Below are positions 34,601-45,593 of a DNA stretch of 64,000 bases, piece after piece. A program made the position numbers and the translations under genes. Under the pieces are notes generated by a model, which saw only the letters and a program-made list of their open reading frames with translations, was not told where the DNA came from and made no database searches. The first letter of the stretch is position 1. Every line of letters starts with the position of its first letter. This stretch comes from Pollenia angustigena (lineage: Eukaryota > Arthropoda > Insecta > Diptera > Polleniidae), in the NCBI GenBank assembly GCA_930367215.1, contig OV884059.1, positions 73,875,393-73,939,392 on the forward strand, read 5' to 3'.

Positions 34601-35073
34601 TAAAATAAACCAAAATTAAAGAAAAATTTCGTTTATAATACAAAATTTTAAAAACGCAAACAAAAATATTATTCGAATGAAAATTAATTAATTAGTAATA
34701 ATAAAAACTGTGATCAAAAAAGGACAAAAAGTATTCTGTGATAATTTTTAAATTTACATACATTCATTTTTATATTTTAAGTTTTTTGTTGTCCTGTCCA
34801 CCTTAACAAAATACTGTGATATAATTTAAAAATTATGTAAACTGACGAAAAAAATTATTATTTTAATAAACACTTAATCCATGAAGAAGTTGGGAAGAGT
34901 AACAACGAAGCGTCGGATTTTATTGAGAATGAAATAAATAATCTTTAATTTACATTAATTTAATGACCTTGAAAGCGTGCATATAGGAAACTATATAAAC
35001 TATCGGGGATTTTTTAAGAGCTATAGGAAGGTTAAAAAAAACACATAAAATTCAGAAAAATGCAGGAAATCTT
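34601..35073. other. AT-rich spacer
   Basis: No open frame or paired ends recognised. Confidence 0.45.
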
Positions 35074-35340
35074 TTATTTATTTATTTATTTATTTAGGTT
35101 TAACATTATAATATAAATATTTTAATGCTAAAAGTATAGCTATAGCTACATGGCCTTTAGCTAAAAAAAAGGGCAATTCTTAAGTATTTACAAGTTCATA
35201 TTTACAACTAAAACTAATTTTATAGTGTTATTAAATGTAGTGATACAGTTTAGTTAATCTTAAATACTTTGTTAGTTCTGTAACAGATTTATTTGAGGGG
35301 GAGGAGAGAGCTAGCATAGGGTCAGTGTGGCAGAAAATCT
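35074..35340 (-). mobile_element. 3' end of a non-LTR retrotransposon with TAAA-repeat tail
   Basis: On the minus strand the sequence ends in about six TAAA units (35096-35074) preceded by GTTAAACC. Non-LTR elements with simple-repeat tails end this way. Upstream a short frame ends TDPMLALSSPPQINLLQN and stop. The body is missing, so the clade is not decided. Confidence 0.45.
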
Positions 35341-35404
35341 TTATTTGAATCGATAGTACGGTCCATATAATTTAATGTTTGAAGATTATTTCATGCAAAT
35401 GTTA

Positions 35405-36062
35405 ACCGTGACTGCGCCTCAAATGGTCCATCCGCTTAGTCCAATTTTGGCATACTCTTTCCAACATTTCGGCCGGTATCTCAAGAAAAAATGCTTCAAT
35501 GTTGTCTTCCAATGCGTCAATTGAAGCGGGCATGTGTGTATAGACATGAGCTTTAACATAGCCCCACAAAAAAAGTCTAAAGGCTTTAAATCGCACGATC
35601 TAGGAGGCCAATTGACCGGTCCCGAACGTGAAATAAAATGTTCACCGAACTCGCCTCTCAATAAGTCCATTGTTAAGCGTGCTGTGTGGCAGGTGGCACC
35701 GTCTTGTTGAAACCACATGTCATGCAAGTCAAGCTCTTGCATTTTGGACAAAAAAGTCTCACCATTCACAGTTACGTTACAATTCGCATCATCTTTGAAG
35801 AAGTACAGTCCAATGATGCCACCCTCCCATAAACCGCACAAAACTGTGACTTTTTCTGGATGCATTGGTAGCGCTTGCAATGCTTCTGGCTGATCTTCAC
35901 TCCAAAATCGACAATCCTGCTTATTAACGTACCCATTGAGCCAAAAATGAGCATCGTCGCTGAACACAAGAAGCGCGCGATGAACTTTCCTAACAGATCA
36001 CGCATTTTGATAATAAAATTCAATAATTTGCAAGCGTTGTTCGTTTGTAAGACGATTCATGG
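35405..36062 (-). pseudogene. mariner-family transposase with about 41 residues between last catalytic aspartates
   Basis: From 36060 the frame starts MNRLTNEQRLQIIEFYYQNA, then a deletion of roughly 120 codons removes most of the DNA-binding region. The catalytic part (35967-35419) is open over 182 codons: FSDDAHFWLNGYVNKQ (first D), WFQQDGATCHTA (second D), NWPPRSCDLKPLDFF (third D). I count 41 residues between the second and third aspartates, which suggests the DD41D group. The tail (35596-35402) includes NWTKRMDHL and overlaps in another frame, so there is a frameshift after DFF. The matched block is well kept compared with the window's other mariner relics. Confidence 0.85.
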
Positions 36063-36257
36063 TTAAATTAAAGACCAAATTGAAGATGTTTGACAGTGAA
36101 ACAAAACACGAAACGTGCGTCAGCTGTTTAAAATAGTGTTGCCAAAAAGATAATAACTAAAAAAACACCCATTATTTAGAAAATTGGTATGATTAACAAC
36201 ATTTTTTCGATTTTTAAAATTTGACTTAAGATGTTTTGTCAAAAAGCCACAGATATA
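36063..36257 (-). mobile_element. 5' flank and probable terminal repeat of the mariner element
   Basis: The segment 36223-36257, read on the minus strand, is TATATCTGTGGCTTTTTGAC followed by AAAACATCTTAAGTC. At 32581-32615 on the plus strand is the matching TATATCTGTGGCATTTTGAC. The pair could be the element's terminal repeats, with family B and the Tigger inserted between. Confidence 0.45.
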
Positions 36258-38262
36258 AAAAACATTCAGTTTTTTTTAGTGATTTTCATATAAATTTTAC
36301 TTCACAATCACTTACATACATGTTATTTAGCAACAGCACTTAAATCTACTCTATAAATCAAATAATTTAAATTAAGGACCAATAGAACAATTTTTCAGTC
36401 GTTATCCTAACGATATAAATTAATATCTTCTGACTTTGATTAACGACAAATTTTGCTATGGAATAGATCTTAATGGCAATTTTCGGTAACTAACGAATAA
36501 TGACTTTGGAATTGCGGCAATAAAGTCACATTTAACTCGAACTGAACCCGAAGTAATCAAAAACTGAACTTGAATTAAACTGGAACTTAACTCAAACTAA
36601 ATTCGCCTTAAGCTCGAATCAATCTGAATTAGAACTAAAGCTAATGCAGAAATAATAGCGCACCTGACCTATTCTTAGTTGATTCTTTAATAGTTCGAAG
36701 ACGAATTCGTTGAAGTAGTCGCTAGAATAAGCATTGTGGTACATATCGATAAAATACGTAGTGAACAGCAGTGCTCAGTATTACATTTTACAAGATATAA
36801 TATTAAAAAAAAAAAAAAATATGTGTATGCATAAAGCAATTAATTTATTTTTTTTAATATGGAAAATATTTTTAAACCACAAAGAGGGAAAAAGAACTCC
36901 CCTACATAAATTGCACAAACAAACTCTAATGGCAAATTTGTTACAAAATATGTAGTTTGTTAAAGAAAAACGCACTTCATTTAAAATCCAAAAACAAATT
37001 ACTATAAATGCAATTATTAAACCATTCAAAGACCAGCTGTTGTTGTAATAATCCTTAATTGTCCTTAGCATTGTTTTCCCTCTTCGCATTTCTCTTTTTT
37101 AACAGAAAAAAAACAACAAATTCCCCTACACATGAAAAAAACAGTTTATTCAAAGAAACATATTTTAAATGGGGAAATCCCTTATACTTTATGCATTAAA
37201 ATTACTTACATAAATAAAAATTTACATGAGATGGGTATTACGATTATGACATTGTCGAATGCTACCACCACCACTGCGGCTGCTGCTACTGCTACTGCCT
37301 TAATTTACACACATTTGTAAGAATCTGCTGGTTATTCTCTTTTTTTCTCTTTTTGTAATACGGGGAATGTCCTTTAAAGTCAAACATTAATATTTTTGTT
37401 AGCTACTTTGCTGGGGTTTTCCAAAGTGGTTTCTGTGGACAAAAAAAAATTGTCAACAAAATTTTACAAGCCACAATAATTACACATTGGCAAGAATAAA
37501 TAGAGCGCAAAAGATGTCAGCAAATTTCTTGTTCAAGTAAAAGCTACTACAAATAAACAAATATGTTAGATTTTTTGATAGAACATATTCGAAAATATTT
37601 ATTCAGTTTACACTAAGAAAATTTGTTTGTTCTCTTCTAGTTTGGGGAATTTTAGTTCATGTCTGCCTGGTCCACAAAAGATCGTAGAAAATAGTTTTAA
37701 TTTCGTTTGGTGCTGGTCTTTGCAAACTTGGCACCCTGTGCAAGATCTATCGTACACTCTATATCCTTGTAAAAATTAAAAGCATTAAATACATACAAAT
37801 TTTTAACCCTTCACTACAGATGGTGTCACTTTTAATTAAATTTTTTTTTAAACTACCAAAGATTTTCCAAGACTAGTTTCTGGGAAAGCTAAACGGTCCG
37901 CAAATAATACGGTATATAAAAGGAAATATTTTTATAAACTTTAAACACAGGATGGTTTTCAAAATATGATCGATTTCAATTTCACTTATTTGTCCCTCCT
38001 ATTATCGGGACTATTTCTTGTGACTACTTCTGCCTACCTGCCTTTTTTTCTGAAAGGGATAAACAAATCGGAGAAACGTTGGACAATGTGTCGAGAGCTC
38101 AAAGAACACTGCGATGAAAAATGAAATGATTTATGGTCTTTATTTCATTTAAAAAGTCACGGACATATTCACCAGTTCTTGTAGATAAACTTATCTCTCG
38201 AACTAATGAAACCGGAGTTGCCTTACTCTCCAATAAACGAAAGCCGCTCTTAATTTCATAAT
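36258..38262. other. spacer with minor simple repeats
   Basis: There is a run of related AACTCGAAC/GAACCCGAA words at 36520-36620 and a compound trinucleotide stretch at 37261-37300. Short frames (36734-36955, 36781-37089, 37132-37320) are composition-driven. At 37803 a phrase AACCCTTCACTACAGATGG resembles the family C start. Confidence 0.4.
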
Positions 38263-38401
38263 CAGCCGTATTCCGGTCGTCGTTGTCGTAATCGCTCAAG
38301 TCGTGTTTTGTAAGAGATTAAAGAAACACATAACCAGTGTTCTTTAATCTCTTACAAAAACGACTTGAGCGATTACGACAACGACAACCGGAATAAGGCT
38401 G
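38263..38401. mobile_element. foldback with CAGCCGTATTCC ends
   Basis: Arms CAGCCGTATTCCGGTCGTCG and, inverted, CAGCCTTATTCCGGTTGTCG continue through AATCGCTCAAGTCGT and AAGAGATTAAAGAACAC. This is a near-perfect 139-bp hairpin. The ends resemble those at 29502, 45594 and 51464. Confidence 0.8.
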
Positions 38402-39262
38402 ATTGTCTCACAATAATCCCCGGGGTAGGGATCATATTAAGGATATTTCTCCTTTCGGTGCTACATCCTCCGTGGCACAATCAGGTGCAGACAGTACCAC
38501 AGGAGATATTCACGATTTTTTGCGATCGAGCCTAACCAGAGCTCCTATCTGGTGCGGCACCGGACTGACTATTGGTTGGGCCTCCGATAGTATCCTTATT
38601 GCGGGAAATGCATCCTGTCTTTCCGGAAGATTGTCTTTGCGGAAGTTTTACTTTTCTGTCTAACGAGTACTTCCAAGGGTGCACTTCCGTCCGGCTTGAC
38701 GTACGGGTGCAACGTTTAAATGCTTTTTTGATGAAGGGATACTTCGAGGATCACGTGGTGGTTATGGTTTAAGCCCAAAGTCGCGGGAAGGGATATCCTG
38801 CTAATCCCACTAAAGGGTTTTTTCACCACATGTGTGTGTTCCGCCTGAGGGAGGACTATTCCTTAATAAGGGGCAATATTATGCACTCCAATTGCTGCCT
38901 GCGTGTGCTAGTGCTATTACAGGAACGGTCGGTAATCGTATTGTCCTTCACTCAATGGATATGATGCAGCGCGGAGTAGCCCTATGCGGCAGGTATAAAC
39001 CTTTTTCACATCTGTCTCCTCTTAATAATCCCCCTGGGATATTTAGGAAAACATTTTAAAGATTTTTAACCTTTTTGCGCTATATCCTCCGGGGAAATAA
39101 AGTGCAGTCCTGGAATTCGGCAGAAATAAAAATTGACAGATCTCTTAAATTCGCGGCTGACCAGAACTCCTAGTTATATGGCACCACAAAAGTCAGTTGC
39201 TTTCAGCAGACTATGTATTGTTAGAGTCCCTTTTGGTGATCACATGGTGGTTGTGGTTTGGA
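38402..39262 (+). repeat. GC-richer segment with two diverged units, possible retroelement 3' region
   Basis: Unit 1 (38411-38770) and unit 2 (39023-39260) share AATAATCCCC, CTACATCCTCCG/CTATATCCTCCG, CCAGAGCTCCTA/CCAGAACTCCTA and GATCACGTGGTGGTTATGG/GATCACATGGTGGTTGTGG in the same order. Base composition is clearly less AT-rich than the surroundings. The short frames over it are not recognisable proteins. Its layout suggests duplicated 3' untranslated sequence of a non-LTR element, but that is a guess. Confidence 0.4.
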
Positions 39263-39879
39263 TCCGAATTCACAGAAAACCATTTTCAATATTAATAAAA
39301 TTGTTTATAAAATCTGTTCCCGCGAAGTCATGTGGCTTAGAATTTTTTTATCTTGGTCTAATAGGTGTAAATATTTTGGATATGATTCTGGTTCAAATTG
39401 TCTCTATTTAAATTCTTTGAGTGTTTTTTTCATGTCAACAAAGTAATTAATTATTGTTTTAGCTACAAGTTGCAGTATACAAACAGTGGGAAGAATGTGC
39501 ATTTGTCCTCAAGCAAGGATAATGGATCTATTATTTTCCTTGTAACAAGAAAAAAAAACAATATGATTAAGGGAAACAAAATTAGGATAATATCATTTGT
39601 TTTTACATCCAAACTGTATCTCCGTAATCATTCATTTATTACTAATTCTATATTCATTCCATCATTATCATCCCTGTTGCAACCATCTGTTTGGCAAAAT
39701 AATTTGCTATTTGCAGAAACAAGGGCATTTTTGATTCCGCCTTAAAACATTTAACCATTTTTTTCAAAAGATGTTTTTTTTTTTTTTTTGGCAAGTTTAT
39801 GTTGCATGAAAATATTTTAATTTTAAAATGCAACAATCGATTTTGAATTCTTCACAGTAATTTGAGCATCAACTGCAAC
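39263..39879. other. AT-rich spacer
   Basis: An open frame at 39398-39745 has no recognised content. No gene is supported. Confidence 0.45.
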
Positions 39880-39887
39880 ATAGTGAT

Positions 39888-41072
39888 TAGGGTTTTTTCC
39901 CGGGATTTCCCGTCCCGGGAATTCCCGGGAATTTCACTTATTATATTTCCCGTTTTCCCGGGATTTTTGTTGCGGGATCCCGGGAAATAAAAAGTTCTTC
40001 ATAGTTTCAGAAAACAGCTATTTTTACTCTGAAATTTAGTTTTCTTTTCTCTAAAAATTAGCATCTGTGGATGGGTTGTCGATTTGATAAATTATAAGAA
40101 ATGTGTACAAACGTAAATCAATGTCTCCTGCGGCAATAAATCTATTTAAAGCAGAATGGGCAGTGCAACAGTTGATAATTAATAAATTTAGTGAAGTGAT
40201 GAATTGATAAAGAACATAAATTCAAAATAAGATGCAGGCAGTAAATTTTCATTGACCATGGACAAGTCTTAAAAATAGGATATACATAAACATATCGCTC
40301 CGTTATTGCAACATAGTCGTATCTACAAAAAAAAAATCGAGCTTGGCAATATATCCGGGAAGTGCGGGGAAACCGAAATAAAAAAATAATGAAACTCGTG
40401 TAAGTTACTAAAACATACAATTTGAAAAACACATTGTCCTAAAGATAACAGATGGACCTAATGAAAAGAAATAGTTTGTAAGAAGTAGTCCGGATGATGC
40501 TATTTTTTGCATCAACCTTGACATCAGAAGCATGCAACAACGGTGCACTTTTAATTATTTGTCCAACCTCGGTAAAAAAGTAAACGAAATTTTTCGAAAC
40601 ATGGTAATCAGTAAACAAAATCAGAAATATACTCTTTGGCGACTCACTAAACGATTTGAGTGTGTCAGAAAGTAATTTCCTACGCCGTTAAAAACTGTTA
40701 AAATATTTATTAAAATATTTTATATATTTTATGATTTTACTTTTTGATCTCATATCTTGAGTACCTCAATTGTTATGTTTATTTTATCTTGAACTAGATC
40801 ATCATAATACGGAATTTACTTATAATAGCCAAAGGTAATAATAATTCAAGTTCCGCTTTCAATCTTCAATTAATTTTTGTAGTATTTAAGCATTTATTTT
40901 ACTTACTTTGTAAACAAGTTCCCTCACGTTTGTTTATAAAAGTTTTTTTCATTAATAAAACCAAGTTTACTTTGTATTATTTGTATGGAGCGGGATCCCG
41001 GGATCCCGGGAAATTTAAAAATTTTTCCCGCTTTCCCGGGAATCGAAAAACTCCGGGAAAAAAAAAACTCTA
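39888..41072. mobile_element. hAT-like element with CCCGGGA arrays at its ends
   Basis: Exact 8-bp duplication ATAGTGAT at 39880-39887 and 41073-41080. Ends TAGGGTTTTTTCCCGGGA and, on the other strand, TAGAGTTTTTTTTTCCCGGA. Both subterminal zones are packed with CCCGGGAA/TTCCCGGG and GGGATCCC palindromes. The interior has no recognisable transposase. The minus-strand frame at 40142-40432 is probably chance. Confidence 0.85.
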
Positions 41073-41080
41073 ATAGTGAT

Positions 41081-41824
41081 GCCCTATTTGGGTTAGTTTT
41101 TTTTTCCATCAAACGTTTTTGAGTTTGACAGAACAGTAATAACAATTAGGGTCAGTCAGTATTAGTTTGAATAGCAAAAAGTGCCATAAAGTACAAGTCC
41201 AACAGACAGACGATTATTTAGGGGTCGTCAGTGTTTTTACTGCGTTTTTCTTTCGGTATTTAGTTGCAGAGTTTGCCAGCCAAATGAATTTCATCTTAAA
41301 ATTTTCATTTAATTTGTTACACAAATTTTACTGCTTGTTGTGGTTTTATTCTCTTTTTATATTCTTTTATTTTAACGGGGTTTAGATTGTTTTAAGTGGT
41401 TTTAATGTGGTTCTTAAATTATTTCTGTTTTTTTTTTCTTTGTTCTGACTCGTTTTTCGTTGATTATAATTTAATGATTTTTATATAAAAATTTTATGAT
41501 TTTCTTGTCTTGTTAATAGATTTTCTTAATTAAAGATTATAAAATTAATGAATTTAACTATCTAGAAGTTTTATATTTAATTTGAAGACATGTTTTTGAA
41601 CTATTTTTATTGCAAACACACTATAAAGTAGATATGGGCATAATTCTTCTATCTCACTTGAGTTTGTCAAAAGTATTCCAACTAAGATTTTCAAGATCTA
41701 TTTTGGTTTTTAAATTTTGTTGGTCATTACATTTAAAAAGCAAAATTCTTTTAAATAATTGTCGTCTTTAAGACGTCGGACATTTTTGTTGCTGCAATTC
41801 TTAAATATTCTGCTTTGAGATTGG
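41081..41824. other. AT-rich spacer
   Basis: The small plus-strand frame at 41167-41385 is hydrophobic because of T-rich codons. No gene is supported. Confidence 0.45.
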
Positions 41825-42585
41825 ATTAGTGGCTAGATTATGTAAACGCGAGACACATCCGATATGGTGAAATATCTGGCAGGGATATTCACATTATTAC
41901 CTGTAGAAAGGCGGCCATACGATTTATTGAGAATGTGTTCATCACATCGAGATTTGTCTAAGAATGCCGGATGTCACTGGAGGAGATAGCGAAAGGTTCA
42001 GGGGATACCCTTAAGTGGAACCCCGGACACAGGGACATACATAAAAACTGCATGGCGTACTCGTTGGCGTATGCAGCACAACTTTGAATCAAAACGGTTC
42101 AACATATGATGTAGGTGTTTCACTCGTACGGAGTAAGCAATTTATTACGCATAAGTTTCATCTTAATGCCAGCCAGAGATGGTTTGATGAAACCACCTGT
42201 AGGGAAACCAGGAAAATCTGGCCCATCATATGAAGAAAGGAATTGGCGGGCATACCAGCTGTCCATAGATCACCTGAAAAACCTTATTGCTGTTTTAACC
42301 GGCCACTGGTCCATTGGGAGGCACACTCAAAGAGTTAGAGCTCCCTTACAATGACTTATGTAGAAGTTGCGGCGACGATGAGGAGGATGAGTCAACGGAA
42401 ATCTTCTCCATCATTGTCCAGCACTAGGAGATTTAAGAATTGAACTGTTTGGTTGGCGGAGTGAGAACATTAGCAGCCAAGTGACCTTTGGGAGACGGTG
42501 TAACATGGTTACACAACTGGAAAAAAAATCGGCATTTTGGAAGGACGTTCGTATGGGAATAGGTAGAATAATAGACCTATAGGGC
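41825..42585 (+). pseudogene. non-LTR retrotransposon RNase H end and C-terminal tail
   Basis: KWNPGHRDIHKNCMAYSLA (about 42012-42075) matches the end of the RNase H domain (W-x-PGH-x-x-I-x-GN-x-x-AD-x-LA), with the catalytic aspartate replaced. RWFDETTCRETRKIWP follows near 42178. Near 42290 LTGHWSIGRHTQR leads to LPYNDLCRSCGDDEEDESTE, the C-x-x-C tail of R1/LOA/I-type polyproteins. Frames shift at least twice. It is probably related to the relic at 1395-2370 but covers the part that one lacks. Confidence 0.8.
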
Positions 42586-42698
42586 CGATTGTTATGAGTA
42601 AATTGGTAATTTCTTAAGCGAATACGTGAGCTAAATTTAATCATTTTTCCTTAAATACTTTGTTAAAGCATATGCCGTACATACAAGTGTCAAATATA

Positions 42699-42923
42699 CC
42701 CAGTAAAAACTTCGCCTACTTTTTCAAAATGAATAGTAGCTCTCTGCTATAACTACTTTTTCTGGATGTATTTGAGTAAAAAAATAATGACTTACTTTTG
42801 AATGCGTTCATTTGGAGACATCCCTTGTAAAATTCATTGGTTCTTTTAGTAGAAATGTAAGTACTGCTTTTATGTTTTTCTGATTACTGAACACATTATT
42901 TTGTAGGCGAAGTTTTTACTGGG
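42699..42923 (-). mobile_element. CCCAGT MITE, copy 2
   Basis: Terminal CCCAGTAAAAACTTCGCCTA in inverted orientation on both sides, flanked by TA (42697-42698 and 42924-42925). Internal text is the reverse of copies 1 and 3. The TA duplication points to Tc1/mariner. Confidence 0.85.
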
Positions 42924-42925
42924 TA

Positions 42926-43451
42926 TAGAAGAAAAATAACTTTTTCTATAAAAGATCATCAGGAAACTTGCGTTTGCAGTGTAAACGCCCAACCATTATA
43001 TGCATGCGTTCGCATGAGTCAAATGCATTTAAAAAACAAAAAACATCTGATTCCGTTCGAAATGTGCGATTAGTTTTGTTCTTTGCTTAAGCAAATAGCA
43101 GTTTTATAACACATAGCGAAAAGTTTTCTTCCTTAAGTTCAATATGCCTTAGCACATATAATTTGCATGCATTCGCACAGTTGCTCAAGCCAGTTCATTT
43201 ACATTATGGATGGGCCTTAAAGCAATGGTTCACAGCAGTGATGCATTTTCAAACGGGTCCGACACTTGAATGTGGATTAGGTAACATTGTTGGTCGGCTT
43301 GGCTCATTTTTAATATATAGTAAAGTTTAATCGCCAGTATCTAATTAGGCCCCGTCCGCCAATTATTAATTTGCCATACAAAAAAATTCAATCAGCTGGC
43401 ACCCAAATTTCACATCTATTTTGAAAGTAATTGCCAACTGAATAAATTAAT
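42926..43451. other. spacer with a partial repeat end
   Basis: The phrase CAGTGATGCATTTTCAAACG near 43237 resembles one end of the foldback at 46573. Nothing else recognised. Confidence 0.4.
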
Positions 43452-43459
43452 TTTTAGAT

Positions 43460-44016
43460 TAGGAATGGGCAAAAAATATCGATATATCAAAATATCGATA
43501 TTTAAAAAAAAATATTGATATATATCGCCGATATTTATCGGTAAAACTCAAAATTTTAGCCGTTTTTCAAATAATACGTGTATGTATATGTTTTTTTAAA
43601 CTAATATGAAGATCTATAAATCTCCGTCTACAACTGACATGATTTGCTGTTATAACATGGTTATAAAAGCGTTGTTAAAACATTTGATGAGTCTATACTT
43701 AACACTAACATCATATTAGTGTTAATGTTAAGCATTTCATGTCAGTTGTAGACTCCATGTATTAGAAGAAGAATAAAGAAAGATGCGGGGTTTTCACCTT
43801 GCAGATTTCTAATTAAAACAGTAAAGTCAAACGAACTTGAAAATATTTATTTTATGCGGTTTTGGAACAATATATGTGCCTATATATATTTGGAATAATA
43901 ATAAGATTTGTGCATATACATATATGTATATATATAAAATTTTTTAATTTGGTTATAGTCTTAAAAAATATCGATTCGATATATATCGATATATTTCTTC
44001 AATTTGCCCATCCCTA
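43460..44016. mobile_element. hAT-like MITE with TATCGATA motifs
   Basis: Ends TAGGAATGGGCAAAAAATAT and, on the other strand, TAGGGATGGGCAAATTGAAG. Flanks TTTTAGAT and GTTGAGAT agree at 6 of 8 bases. ATATCGATATAT words cluster in both subterminal zones. A 128-bp foldback is nested at 43626-43753. Confidence 0.7.
43626..43753. mobile_element. foldback nested in the hAT-like MITE
   Basis: Ends GTCTACAACTGACATGA and, inverted, GTCTACAACTGACATGA, with an inner AACACTAACATCATATTAGT dyad. TCC flanks each side. One arm also occurs at 11345-11437. Confidence 0.7.
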
Positions 44017-44479
44017 GTTGAGATGAAGTAACAGACATTTTTACGATACATTGAGAAAACGGTTATAAGAAAGTTCTGTCACTAACATGCCACAATTTTA
44101 ATATTCGCAGGACATTTGTATAGGAGCATCTTTTAAGAAACTGCAGTCAAAGTAGAAAAACTGGCATTTTTTGCACTTCATCATTTGTCATTGGCCAAAA
44201 AAATACTGTTGCTTTTACTTTTGATTCATTAAATTTAAACAGTCGCTGTCAAACCAACTCAAAAAGCAAAAGTTGTACAACAATAAATTTCAGCTTATTT
44301 ATCAAATATATAAATTGGGAATTTAACAGCACGTCATAGAGAAGTCTTATTAATAATACATTTTGTATTCCCATAAATAACTTTGATAAATTTTCCTTTT
44401 TTGTTTGACAGTTTTTGGTTTCGACTGCAGTTTTTTAAACCCTGCATAGGGGACCTGTAACACAATGGGGCCATTTGGT

Positions 44480-44925
44480 TGATTAAAAATCAAAATTTGT
44501 GTCTCTTGTCGGGTTTTGCTGATATCTCAGCCATTAATGGACCGATCTGACTACAATCTATTTGAAGAGTTGATTTCAACATACACCCTAAAAGAAGGAT
44601 ACCGTTAAATCGACACTTAATCGTATCCATTAATAAGGATCCAGAATATTAATGGGTTCCAAAATCAATATTGTAAAAGTTTTAAACGGAATGACAAACT
44701 TATATACCGTGGAATCTTCGAAGGGACACCGAAGCGACCAATTAAATATGTCCGTACAAGGGGAATGTCCACTCAAAAGAATATAAAGCTTTCCATTAGA
44801 ACACTGCTGGGGCTAGGAAACTATGTCCATTTGAGGGCATTGTCCGCTTAAGCAAAGTGTCCTTTAAGGGAGATTACACTGTACCTTTGTATATCAGTTC
44901 CAACTATGGTGAAAAGTATAAAAAT
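44480..44925 (-). mobile_element. family C repeat, interrupted by a Tigger MITE
   Basis: On the minus strand it starts TATACTTTTCACCATAG (44921) and, after the nested element, continues TATATAAGTTTGTCATTCCG as in the copy at 16491. The text GGCTGAGATATCAGC matches phrases before 16491. Confidence 0.65.
44707..44881. mobile_element. Tigger-like MITE, 175 bp
   Basis: The right end on the minus strand reads CAGTGTAATCTCCCTTAAAG; the left end CCGTGGAATCTTCGAAGGGA is its degenerate partner. TA flanks both (44705-44706 and 44882-44883). Inner GGACA motifs recur in both arms. It splits the family C text cleanly. Confidence 0.75.
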
Positions 44926-45124
44926 ATTAATAATATTAAGAAATCCTTTTTTGGAATTGACTTCCAAAAGGTCTCATGTGGTTTCAATTTGACTAATTTA
45001 TAGTCCATAAATACCAGAAAGCCTTAAATGTCCTTTAAAATGCTCGCCTAACAATGGCTTTTATGTTTAAAAGATCTGTAAAAAATAAATAATTTTTAAA
45101 CTTTGAAAAGAAAAAACGGAGAAT

Positions 45125-45209
45125 AAATTGTGGCTTTCGATATCGATTGAATTTACGATGAAATTTCAATGAAAATTTTGATCGATATCGAATGCTAAAA
45201 TTTGCCCCC
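45125..45209. mobile_element. diverged copy of the TATCGAT foldback
   Basis: On the minus strand it reads GGGCAAATTTTAGCATTCGA then TATCGATCAAAATT, matching the arm at 28374. The opposite arm carries CAATCGATATCGAAAGCCAC. Confidence 0.6.
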
Positions 45210-45593
45210 AAGTATTACGTTCACACACAGCAGTAGCTACAGTGAGGCAAACTTGTAGCAAATTAATAAAAGTCATAAACTAGTGCATGTTTAAAATTAA
45301 ATCAATTTTAAGGCTGTGGTAAAAAGTTGAATTACATTTTTTTTATTCGTCTATTAAATTAAATCTTGGGCCTACAAAAACATAAAACATATTTTTTTGG
45401 ATACTTTATCAAACCTTAAAAATCTTTTGAATTTTCATTGAGAAACTTGATTTTTCCACTGCTGTGGAATATAAACACATGTATATTCTAACATAAATTT
45501 TAGATAAAATTAAATTTATAATGTTTTAAACATTTTTTTTTTTTAAGTTTTACAAAACTTAAACATTTTACGACTATTTTCATAAAACACTAA

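Noticed and set aside
37132..37320. Small protein with an ATA-rich tail
   Set aside because: The tail is a compound trinucleotide repeat and the upstream part has no coding signature.
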